A DNA stretch of 64,000 nt. Source: Endothia cerciana. Lineage: Eukaryota > Ascomycota > Sordariomycetes > Diaporthales > Cryphonectriaceae. Below, one piece after another: positions 55,327 to 64,000 of the stretch (position 1 is its first letter; the number at the start of each line of letters is the position of its first letter). The position numbers and the translations under genes were made by a program. The DNA lies in NCBI GenBank assembly GCA_026119935.1, contig JALRMH010000014.1, positions 620,001 to 684,000 on the forward strand. The letters are read 5' to 3'. A model generated the notes under the pieces. The model searched no databases. It was not told the DNA's origin and was given only the letters and a program-made list of their open reading frames with translations.

Positions 55327-55943
55327 GACACTGAGATGCTCCTATTCGCTGCAGGCTGTAATTACCACTCCTGCTCCGGGTTTCCCTCAAAAAAGGCACC
55401 AATGAACTTTTTATTCAAATGGGACAATCGAGAGTCTATCGCCTTCTTGGGCTATTTAGCGTTACGCAAGATTTGAGGTCATCTAGGTGCCGGCGGTCCT
55501 GTAGTCCTATCTCATTTCGGCGTTGCAAAGTCTGCATGATTGCGAGACTCGAGGCTAGAAATGAACGTAGGAAACTTTCAAAAGACTTGTGCCGATTCCA
55601 CACCATGCTGGTATATACTCTTTAGGAGCTGCCTCCAAGGACTTTGTGATAAATAAAATAAAGAATTTGATGGTTCCAATATTGGGTCGTGTCAAGTCGA
55701 AGGGGCAAGAAACACGAAACCCCCCCCCCCCTCCAAAAAAAAAACCACCAGAAGATGCGATCTCTCGCGAATATATCGTTCTAAATTTGAGTAATTCAGC
55801 AGTCTTGGGTATTATCATTCATCCCTTTCATATGTCCTGATAGGGGTTCCCTTCACGTACTTTCCAGAGACCTCCAAGCCGCCAGCTTGTTGTCCCCACA
55901 ATGACTAGAGGCTATTATTCTCTGATTTAGACCCGGACCAGAC
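55327..55943. other. intergenic, converging 3' ends
   Basis: No gene. It contains a run of 12 C (55720-55731) followed by an A-rich stretch. Confidence 0.6.
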
Positions 55944-57390
55944 CTAGAGTGCCGTCTCCTTTTCGTTCTCAGCCTCCAAAACAGCAGGGTGGTCAACTCC
56001 CTTGCAGTGCTTGATGGCCTCAATTTCTTCCTCGAGACGCGACTCGCCCTTCCTGGTTTTCCATACCAGCGGCCCTTGGCTGGAGAACATGAACTCGATC
56101 TCCTCCAGGGTCTTGCCACACGTCTCATGCTAGAATGCGAAGATCCATATGGCGAAGATAAAGCAGAGAACGCCAAGACGATGAAGACCTTCCATTGGAT
56201 GTTGATAAAAGCAGGCGGCAGGAAGAGCCCGAGGGCGAAGTTGAAGAGCCAGTTGCAGAGCGAGGCAAGGCCCATACCTGTGGCGCGGGTGCCGAGGGAC
56301 CACACCTCGGCGACTTAGATCCAGCACATCGGGGCCAGGCTGATGGAGTATACAGTGATGAGGTGGAAGGAGAAGACGACGACGGTGTTGGAGGGGTTCT
56401 GGCCGACCACCTGGAAGTTGATATTGGGGTTGCCGTCCACCTCGCCGGGTGCGTTCTGCTTATAGCCGCCTGTAGAGGAATCACTGCATCAGCCCGCGGT
56501 CTGTTGTTTCAAGGGCCCGATGGATCTACCCATGACACCACCGATGATAAAACGGCATGCACCCATCCCCAGGGCAGCCCAGATGAGCAGCGTGCGCCGC
56601 CCGACCTTGTCTACAAAGAAGAACGTGATCCCTGTGAAGACGATGAGGACGGCATACTGGACGGGGCGGATCAGCAAGAGGTGTCACCGGGCCGAGAGGC
56701 GGTGGTAACCCTTCCGGGTGGTGTCCCTTACCTGGATACCAGATGTGATCATGGCGACATTGCCCTTGAGGCCAGCCATCTCGGCAATGACGAGCGGGTC
56801 GTCTCGTCGCCGCGAGCCTGGATGCGGGCAAGGACCTGGATGGCCTCCTTCTCGCGACCGACCTTGGCCAGCCAGCGAGGTGACTTGGGCGTGCAGGAAG
56901 GGGACGAGCGCGGCGAGGAGTGCCGAGGGGATGAACTGCATCCCCCAAGCTGCACAAAACGAAGCCGGACCGGCGATGAGCTGGCCCCAGCTCTGCGACG
57001 AGACCTGGACGGCCGTACCGGCGAGCCAGAACAGGTTGGTAAACCAGATGGAGTCGCGCCGGCCGAACCGGTCAGAGAAGTATCCAGCCGCGACGGAGCC
57101 GACCACTGATCCGCCGGCGAGGGCCGAACCGACCGCGCCCTACCGGACGCCGGTGGAAGAGTCAAAGTAGTCAAGGTGCTGCGTGCTCACGTTGGTGGCC
57201 GACATGGACGAGATGTCGAAACCGAAGCTATGGCGGCGAGAAGAAGGCATCGTCAGTCAGCCAGGGCATCCATCCCTCCGCTCCCCCCCTCCTCCCCCTT
57301 CTCCACCGAGGACGGAGCTTACAGCATAGCACCCAGGGTGGCGACGGTAGCGACGGCGTACACATTGTACAATTTTGGAAAGGACACCAT
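55944..57390 (-). pseudogene. hexose (MFS sugar) transporter pseudogene
   Basis: Traces of a whole sugar transporter run from an ATG at 57390 (FPKLYNVYAVATVATLGAML, then FGFDISSMSA after a GTAAGC intron) to a natural TAG at 55946-55944 (ETAL). Intact blocks include GSVVGSVAAGYFSDRFGRRDS, PRWLAKVGREKEAIQVLARIQ, FFFVDKVGRRTLLIWAALGMG, AEVWSLGTRATGMGLA and TCGKTLEEIEFMF. Damage includes TAG at 57142-57140 (where Gln is usual), TAA at 56317-56315 and TAG at 56132-56130 (both where Tyr is usual), frame changes near 56900, 56810 and 56176, and loss of roughly 50 codons between GQLIAG and FCAAWGMQFIP. A normal intron remains at 56470-56529. The product would have been a plasma-membrane proton-sugar symporter, but this copy cannot be functional. 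Confidence 0.9.
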
Positions 57391-57703
57391 CTCTGGCCGG
57401 ATCATGAAGCCTCTCTGCTGAAGTTCTCGTTCCGCTCGACAGACAGGGCGGGACAGACCGAGGACACGACTGCTCTGCGGACCAGATGGAGGGCCACGCG
57501 GCCGGGGCTGGACAGGTGTGCGCACGCCTCGTCCTCTTATACTGTACTCACAGTCATGGTACTTACATAGTAGCATGCACCGGATGCGCTGCGATGCGAC
57601 GCGACGCCAAGACCCCATCTCCCCCTTCCAGAATGTCATCCTCCTGCGCGCGCGTCCGGGAACCTGGCCCACGAGCCAGGGGATCAGAACAGCCGGAGGG
57701 GGA

Positions 57704-57814
57704 GGAGGAGAAGGAGGAGGAGGAGAAGGAGGAGGAGGAGAAGGAGGAGGAGGAGAAGGAGGAGGAGGAGAAGGAGGAGGAGGAGAAGGAGGAGGAGGAG
57801 AAGGAGGAGGAAGG
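57704..57814. repeat. 15-bp GGA/GAA purine minisatellite
   Basis: About seven units of a 15-base purine repeat (GAAGGAGGAGGAGGA). All six frames stay open through it, which produces spurious Glu/Gly- and Pro/Ser-rich open frames on both strands. Confidence 0.93.
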
Positions 57815-58041
57815 ACAGGTATCGGGCGGCACTGTACTCTGGGCCGGGCCCTGGGGGGGGATTGGAAGCGCACCAATGGCCTCGGGCGTTGCTAACGCGA
57901 AGTTTTACCAACCTGGGCCACGCATGCTCGCCGTTGTGTCCCAGGCTGGGGAGGGGGTTGGGAAGGATACGTGTGAAGGTCGTCGCCGCCAGTCGGGTGT
58001 TTCCTTCCTCAGGCCCTGCCGTGCAGCAATACTACTGCTAC

Positions 58042-58042
58042 T

Positions 58043-58076
<34 letters not shown>

Positions 58077-58100
58077 CTACTACTACTACTACTACTACTA
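58042..58100. repeat. adjacent (CAA)n and (CTA)n microsatellites
   Basis: About twelve CAA/ACA units run directly into about eight CTA/TAC units. Confidence 0.95.
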
Positions 58101-58114
58101 ATATATGTAGTACA

Positions 58115-58868
58115 TACATAGTACTATGTAGTACTATGCAGCATCCAAGTTGCCGCCCAGGCTCCCCAGGCTCCCCCAAGACCTCCCCCGCCTGTCACTG
58201 TCCCTGAAGAGAAAAGAAGGTGAAAAAAGATCTGGATCCATTTCTACTACTACTATGCCGTGTATGTACATACTATGTAGTAGTAGGTCTGAGACCATAC
58301 CTACAAGTGGTACCTCTCCGTACTGTCCCCCCCCCCCCTTGAGTTTCTGACAGCCACCTCCATCCAGCCTTACGTACGTATCCCCATCAAGAGCACTGGC
58401 CCTTCAGCACTCGGCATCCTGGCTGGGAGGCTCCCCAAATATTGAGTCTCACCCCCCAATACTGAGCGGATTGCTGGGGTGGCATTCAGGACCATATATG
58501 TACCGTACTACTATGCCTGCTGCAGTGGGGTCCCACCCCGCCAGTGATTGGTCAGATCTGGGTTGGACTCTAAGTATTGTACTATGGTACTATGACTCTA
58601 TACTTGATAACTCTTGAGGGCTTCTCCACCCTTCGTGTTCCCTATGCTATATTGGACAAGACCATCAACATCCTACCCGAGAATGCCTGCCAGCAGCCTG
58701 TCAGTGCTTACATTCACATACCATGGTAGTATGGGGTACTACCATGGTACCATGGTACACAGAGGCCCTGGGTGGGGCGTGAGTGGCCCCAGGTGTTCTA
58801 TGGTACACCCCCCCCCACCCCACCGGTGCTGTGGTACCATACTATGTACATAGTACTATGCATAGTAC
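58115..58868. repeat. cluster of perfect GTAC-core palindromes
   Basis: Perfect palindromes are TACATAGTACTATGTA (58115-58130), GTATGTACATAC (58262-58273), CCATGGTACCATGG (58742-58755), ACTATGTACATAGT (58841-58854) and GTACTATGCATAGTAC (58853-58868). There is also a 12-bp stem with a 7-base loop at 58719-58749. They lie 0.4-1.1 kb upstream of the FAR1-like gene. Confidence 0.85.
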
Positions 58869-59253
58869 CATCGTAGTTATGGTACAACCCTGGGAAGAAG
58901 GCAGACAGGTGGGGACAAGAAGCACGGGCCAGGTGCCAAGGGCGGCTGGTTGTATTTGTGCAGACACGGGCTCAGCCACTTGCCACCTCTGTTTTTCACT
59001 CTGTCACGACGCCCACCGTTTTTTTTTTTCTCTTCAGGCAGCCCCAGCGAGCCCCGTCAGTTCAATCAATTGCGACCTGGGAACCCAGACCCGTCCCTCT
59101 GACCGGTGACGATCCCACCCCCGTTCCAGCTGCGAGCCACCTGCCTGCACCCAGTCAGTCGAGTCAATCAGTCAGCTAGCTGGTGACCTGGTCACGCATG
59201 GATGGGACGAGAGATGATGATGTTGTGAGGGAGGAGGTGAGATAAACAAGACC

Positions 59254-59504
59254 ATGGCGAACCCAAACAGCCAGCCATTCTTCGTCCCCAACCCACCCGA
59301 CCTGCTGGCCGCCCTCACAAACACCCTCGCCGCCGTCATCGACCAGCGCGTCAACCAGCTCGTCGACCAGCGCTTCAACGACCTCGACCAGCGCCTCGGC
59401 TCCATCGAGGCCGCCCTTCGAGCAGAGGGCCGCCTCAGCATCGCCGCCGCCGCCCCTCCTCCGCCCCGCCAGAGCCCCCTGCGCAGCCAGCAGCAGCAGC
59501 AGCC

Positions 59505-59561
<57 letters not shown>

Positions 59562-60462
59562 TCAACAACACAACAATAACAACAACAACAGTCAACATCA
59601 CCCCCAGCCGCCGCAGCAGCAGCAGCAGCAGTCCCAGTTCCAGGTCAACCCACCACCGCCACCACAACCACAGCCACCTCCTCCTGCCCCCCCCCCCCAG
59701 AACCAGAACCAGGCCCAGGCCCATAGTCACAACCACGCCCACAACCATAATGGCGTCGATAACGACCCCGTCATGGCCCTCGCCAGCGCCACGAACCCTA
59801 CCGCCATAGGCCCTCCCCCTCCCATGGGCCACCACCACCAGCAGCAGCAGCAGCTCGCCCAACCCCCTCCTCCGCCCCCTCCCCCTCCCCCTCCCAACCC
59901 CGTTGTGGTCCAGGCCCTCCAGCATATAGTACCCATGGAGATCCCGCCCGAGGGCTACCCCATCTCCAGCCGCGCCACCATGCAGCTCGAGCTCGATCAG
60001 TACACCATCCCCCGGGGCTACTCCATGCGCATGAGCGGCACCCGCGACATGGGCAAGGGGAAGCGCAAGATCCGCTGGATCTGCTTCCGCGCCGGCGAGG
60101 CCCGCTACAGCGAGGCCAGCAAGGCCGCCGGCATGCCCGAGCGCACCTCCAAGAAGTGCAACTGCCCCTTCAAGTTCGAGTGCGTCGAGACCTTCCGCGA
60201 CAGCAACATGTGGGTCGTCCACCACCATATCACCCCCGGCACCACCACCCACAACCACCCGCCCTCTGACCCCAGCGAGGACCCCCGCAGCCGCAAGCTG
60301 CCGCCCCAGATCGCCGCCGAGGTTGATAGCTGGCTGAGGCAGGGCTGGCAGGTCAGCAAGATCATGACCGAGCTCAAGAACCGCGGCTTCAAGAACGTCC
60401 TGAGCCGGGACCTGTACAACCGCAGGCAGCAGCTAAAGAGGGAGGATGAGAACGGCGCCTAG
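59254..60462 (+). CDS. FAR1/MULE-type DNA-binding domain protein with polyQ tract
   Basis: A single exon of 402 residues from an ATG in a good context (ACCATGG). An N-terminal helical segment (LLAALTNTLAAVIDQRVNQLVDQRFNDLDQRLGSIEAAL) looks like a coiled coil for dimerisation. A Gln tract (about residues 78-109) and His/Pro/Asn-rich spacers follow, including a coding run of 12 C (59687-59698) for prolines. The C-terminal third resembles the FAR1/WRKY-GCM zinc-binding domain of Mutator-like transposases: RKIRWICFRAG, TSKKCNCPFKFEC, WVVHHH and HNHPPSDPSEDPRSRKL. Candidate zinc ligands are Cys277, Cys302, Cys304, His333 and His335. A helical tail ends at KREDENGA. No transposase catalytic domain follows, so this looks like a domesticated transposon-derived DNA-binding regulator. 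Its nuclear role is inferred. Confidence 0.8.
59486..59580 (+). repeat. CAG/CAA repeat encoding polyglutamine
   Basis: Mixed CAG then about 22 consecutive CAA codons inside the FAR1-like gene. This tract is prone to length change. Confidence 0.95.
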
Positions 60463-62761
60463 GGGAGCCCCGTCCACACGATGCTTGCCGGGGAGGGGAC
60501 AGGGCGGCAGCAGGCGGAGCATGCCAGCCAGATGGGAGCAGACCCGCCCCACGGAACCTCATCCGAACCAGGAATCGTACCGCAGGGCTCTACAGGACAC
60601 CCAAGCCCCCCTTAATTACCCCCCCCCCCCTTCTCCCCTCCCACCTGGGTCACCTGGCTTGGAAGCATTGGGTCTAGAAGAACGGACGGAGGAAAAGAAG
60701 TAAAAGAAGCAGAAGAGGGGAGGTCGTCCCGATGTAGCGCCTCCAAAGCAAAACGTCATCATCACTTATAGGAGTTTACTGGTCACGCGCCGTGTGGCCT
60801 GAGGGACTTTCAGGGTCGGGGTAGCTATATGAGGGACAATGCTGTTCGGATGCTGCATCATTAGCTTTATGCTGTTACGCTCAACGCACTCGACGGCACC
60901 GACATTGACAAAACCATGTACATTGGTATCAGCATCTTGGTCTGCCCTGTTCTGTGCTCATATAAGCCCGCCACTCATTCCATCCGGCCTTGACAACCAA
61001 TGCCTACGGCAGCCGACCTTGAGGGTCTGGGGATCTTGAGGGGCCGGCGATGCTGTTCCGGGCAGACGAGGGGACGGTGACCATGAGGCTGGCCAGTTCT
61101 CCGTCGGTTAGAGCCACGCCAGGGCCGTGGTGATTCTTCGCGGCATCCACAGGTCTTCGAAGGGCAACTAGTGGGGATCATCAGCGGGCCCCGAACTATG
61201 ATCTCAAAAAGGATGAGGTGGTACTCTCCACGCGGGAAGAAAGGAAATATCACGAATGGAGCCTAATGGAGGCTAGAGCAACTACTTCAAAACCTGTGCT
61301 CGTGCGATGGATGGAGGAATCGGTCACAGACTTCTTGGCTAGACCGGCGCAGCGCGGAAGAGAAAGTGACATTCTACCCGGCAACGGCCGAGAGAAAGAG
61401 TGTAGAGTGGCTTAAGGGTGGCTATTTGGTTGGGGAAGTTATATATACATGGACTGATTGAAGTACCTCCCTCTTTTTTATTTTTCTTCTCTTTCTTCTT
61501 CTCCATCTGGGAGGGTGGCGTCACTTCCAGATAGAACGCATTCAATCCTGTGTTGGGGATCGTCATAGCCTCCACACAGGATATTGACGCTTCAGCAAAC
61601 TTCGCCCAGAATCGAGTTTCCACAGGCTACGTAAATGTTAGTACATAAATCGTGGTCAGGGTAGCGAGCTGGGCCGTACTACGAGAACGGCGAACCGCAT
61701 CATCAATGGGTATTCCTGGGTGGTGAGCAATATCACCAAGATCTTCGGCGGGATGGAGAGAAGAGGAACAGATCAATTAGATGATGAATCGCTGGCGAAG
61801 ACGGTCAGCAGATGGTCCTCCGTCATTGACCCGACGATCCTACCAAGGCCCGCATCGCGATGCCATGCTCTATCTACGTCAAACGCTCCCTCTGGCTACG
61901 AGCTGCTTTCCCCTCAACTCGACATCTCGGCTTCTCCAATATAAAAGCACTTCTCTAAGTGCCCAGGTACCCTCACGACAGTGTTAATATCCGGCGGTTG
62001 CACTATGTCGAGGCTCTAGTCAATGGAATTACTCTAACTTTCCTTGTTATTGTTGTGACTAGATCATGACGGCTGTCTTGGGACAATGTATTGAGCATTC
62101 TTGTCTCTGCCAGGGGCTCCACCAGATGTTGAGAGACTTGGTCACGTTGGTGTCCTTGTCAGTGTCCTGGTCCCTATTTATGTGTCCTAACAACCACCAC
62201 TGACGCTGGAGCCTGGCAGCCTGGCTAGGCTTGCCATGCATAAAAGATCCTCGCCGATGAGGCCCTCATCGGACAAGTAGGCCTCATCCACCTACATGGC
62301 ACGCGTGTCATCGCGCATGTGACCTCTGAAGGTCTCTGAGCATGCGGAGACTTTGGCCAATACTCTTAGCTTGCAATTTCTCAATCTTCCCATGCAGTCT
62401 TCTGATTGTTTAACATCGTCACTTGATGAGGTTGCTAACAAACGTCTTTAATATTCCCTCAACTCCCCAGGTGAAGGAACACCAGAAGCTCTCGTCACCG
62501 GCATCACAGAGTCTTGCTGCTGGCTCATGACTTTCCAAAGACTCCCCGTTCCTTCTGCGTAAAGACAACTCTCATCACAAACCCAAACGACCATAATGCT
62601 TCCGAGATCCATCACGAAGAAAGCAATACCAGACGCGCCCCCCCCCCCGACGATATCACCAGTAGTCTCGACAGCCTTCACAGCCATATCTGCTGCCCTC
62701 GCTCAACCGGGGAAGAAAAAAAGAGAAAAAAGAAAGAAAGAAAAAAAAAGGAAAGGCAGCG
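60463..62761. other. intergenic, no gene supported
   Basis: It contains runs of 12 C (60619-60630) and 11 C (62638-62648) and an A/G-rich leader before the next ATG. A 75-codon frame at 61720-61944 has no recognisable content. Confidence 0.5.
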
Positions 62762-63736
62762 ATGGCAGGTTTGAAGAAGCTGGCCTCTATGGCCTCCCTG
62801 CGGGGCGCCCGATCGCTCATCTTTGGGCGAGACGCAGACCCTAATCACGAGGACGAATTGTCCCCCACACCTCAACGCGCGGCATCGACCAAGTCCTCCT
62901 ATCTCTCGATCTCCTCGGTCCTCCGCAAGCTCTCCCACAGATCTCACACTCCCTCCCCAGGGAAGCAAGTGCGAGCGTTCATAGAGGCCGTCCCGCATAT
63001 CAACGCCGCCGGCGCCGCCAAGAGCGGCCCTGCGGAGGATCTCAATGACGGGTCGGAGGCGCGCCGGCAGGCGAATCGAGCAAGCTACCCGCCCCCTGCC
63101 ATCGCGCCCCCTATCATCATACCTCTCGAGGAGACACCCGGCTCACTGCTATACGCGCTGGGCCTGAGCGCTCTCGACACCGCCGCTCGCCAGACGCTCA
63201 TATACGCAGACCAGCTGCTCTACACCCCCGTGGGCGCCCAGCTGCCTCCGTGGCGCAACTGTGAGCTGCGAGACCTGGCAGAAGACTTCCTCACGACGGG
63301 CAGCGGGTGGGAGGTCCGGTACAAGTGCGAGGGGAGGCCAGGGCTTGTGTTTCGGCTCGAGACAGAGAACGAGAAGGAGCGCTTTTGGAAGTGGCTGAAT
63401 GATGAGTGGGATAAGGCCGGTGAGTGTGCGATATCTGGACAGCGGGATGACGGAGAGGAGGACAAGGCTGTGAAGGCAAAGAGGGGTCGCAAGAAGAAGA
63501 AGAATGGCAAGGGCAAGGAGGACCCGGAACGCGAGGCGCGTAGGGCGGCCGCCAGGTTGAGGAGGGAGGAGAGATCACGACGCGCCAGCGAGGATGCCGA
63601 CCCTGATTGGGTCTGTTTCTCGAAGAAGAAAGGCGTCATAAGGGTCGACTTGACGGTCAATTTTATCTATCGGGCTCCGGTCCCTGCCGAGGACGCGCTT
63701 GATGGGAGTACGGGTACAGCGAGCCCGCCTGGATAG
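62762..63736 (+). CDS. conserved-looking fungal protein, family not recognised
   Basis: 324 residues in one exon, starting at an ATG after a purine-rich leader. The N-terminal 100 residues are basic and Ser/Pro-rich, probably disordered. The middle (about 125-225) looks folded: LEETPGSLLYALGLSALDTAARQTLIYADQLLY, then GSGWEVRYKCEGRPGLVFRLETENEKERFWKWL. A highly charged Lys/Arg/Glu helix (KRGRKKKKNGKGKEDPEREARRAAARLRREE) follows, then a short strand-like C-terminus (VIRVDLTVNFIYRAP). The basic stretch could act as a nuclear localisation signal. I cannot name a domain and propose no function. Confidence 0.7.
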   Translation: MAGLKKLASMASLRGARSLIFGRDADPNHEDELSPTPQRAASTKSSYLSISSVLRKLSHRSHTPSPGKQVRAFIEAVPHINAAGAAKSGPAEDLNDGSEARRQANRASYPPPAIAPPIIIPLEETPGSLLYALGLSALDTAARQTLIYADQLLYTPVGAQLPPWRNCELRDLAEDFLTTGSGWEVRYKCEGRPGLVFRLETENEKERFWKWLNDEWDKAGECAISGQRDDGEEDKAVKAKRGRKKKKNGKGKEDPEREARRAAARLRREERSRRASEDADPDWVCFSKKKGVIRVDLTVNFIYRAPVPAEDALDGSTGTASPPG

Positions 63737-64000
63737 GGAAAGGAGGATGAAGAAAGGGTGACGGCGGGTTTGCACCTTGACGTTTATCGGTAGCATATGG
63801 TTTGGCGTTGTCAGGGCTTCTGTACGGGTATGTGTTGATAAAATTGTATAACAGCGACTCACGTTATTCCGATGTTCTCCATGATGTGATCGTCGTCTTG
63901 CACTTGGACATCTTCCCAGACCACCATCGTAATGCCTCGATTTCTCCATTGGCATTATTTCTGCGAGCGTTGGGCCCTATGGTTCCCTGTGGGTTGGCAA
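63737..64000. other. 3' flank to window edge
   Basis: Nothing recognisable. It is presumably the 3' UTR of the preceding gene. Confidence 0.5.

Larger units (their letters stand above)
57391..59253. other. repeat-rich intergenic region
   Basis: No gene. It contains a purine minisatellite, adjoining CAA and CTA microsatellites, a run of 12 C (58327-58338) and many GTAC-centred palindromes. It lies between the dead transporter's start and the FAR1-like gene, transcribed away from each other. Confidence 0.65.

Noticed and set aside
56195..57170. Long plus-strand open frames across the transporter locus
   Set aside because: They are the antisense of the decayed transporter. The minus strand carries unmistakable sugar-transporter motifs.
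57319..57876. Minus-strand open frame with a (PPPPS)n extensin-like stretch joined to the transporter start
   Set aside because: The repeat is simply the purine minisatellite read in one frame. The transporter coding begins inside it at 57390, and the upstream part has no independent support.

Overview
The window is nuclear DNA of a filamentous ascomycete (Pezizomycotina, most likely Sordariomycetes). Protein-coding genes carry short 54-192 bp GT-AG introns with fungal branch sites. The families present are typical of plant-associated moulds: GH10 and GH11 xylanases, a LaeA-like methyltransferase, a Zn2Cys6 regulator, an alpha-arrestin, a DUF3140/Hva1-TUDOR protein and Dpb11/Rad4. I recognise no rRNA, tRNA, CRISPR array or intact transposon. 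Exon boundaries below were inferred by eye from reading-frame continuity and splice and branch signals, without transcript data.

Layout. 1-2.1 kb: 3' exon of a DUF8035-type protein that enters from the left. 3.1-5.9 kb (-): Dpb11/Rad4/TopBP1 BRCT checkpoint protein. 6.5-7.1 kb (-): Nudix hydrolase. 8.1-9.6 kb (-): GPI-anchored aspartic protease. 9.6-13.7 kb: gene-poor, with one probable gene relic. 13.8-14.6 kb (+) and 16.3-17.9 kb (-): GH11 and GH10 xylanases facing each other. 19.2-20.5 kb (-): LaeA-like methyltransferase. 21.8-22.7 kb (-): short-chain dehydrogenase. 23.4-25.8 kb (-): Zn2Cys6 transcription factor. 26.7-31.1 kb (+): ten-exon aromatic-acid-exporter-type membrane protein, divergent from the factor. 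31.1-37.1 kb: no convincing gene. 37.1-40.4 kb (+): alpha-arrestin with a PPxY motif. 42.8-46.9 kb (+): an unrecognised coiled-coil/disordered locus broken by in-frame stops and frame changes. 49.8-51.3 kb (+): O-fucosyltransferase-like type II membrane protein. 54.2-55.3 kb (+): DUF3140/Hva1-TUDOR protein. 55.9-57.4 kb (-): a clearly dead hexose transporter. 59.3-60.5 kb (+): a FAR1/MULE-type DNA-binding protein with a polyQ tract. 62.8-63.7 kb (+): an unrecognised protein.

Two functional groupings stand out. The convergent GH11/GH10 pair would act together on plant xylan. The methyltransferase, dehydrogenase, Zn2Cys6 factor and exporter occupy one 12 kb block that looks like the tailoring, regulation and export part of a small metabolite or detoxification cluster, although no backbone synthase is present. 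A 10-base CGG/CCG palindromic word, TCTCGGCCGA, occurs five times and only between 18.5 and 23.2 kb. It is a candidate binding site for the local Zn2Cys6 protein.

Other structure includes about 18 poly-G or poly-C runs of 10-15 bases, nearly all outside coding exons, and a dense set of perfect GTAC-centred palindromes at 58.1-58.9 kb upstream of the FAR1-like gene.
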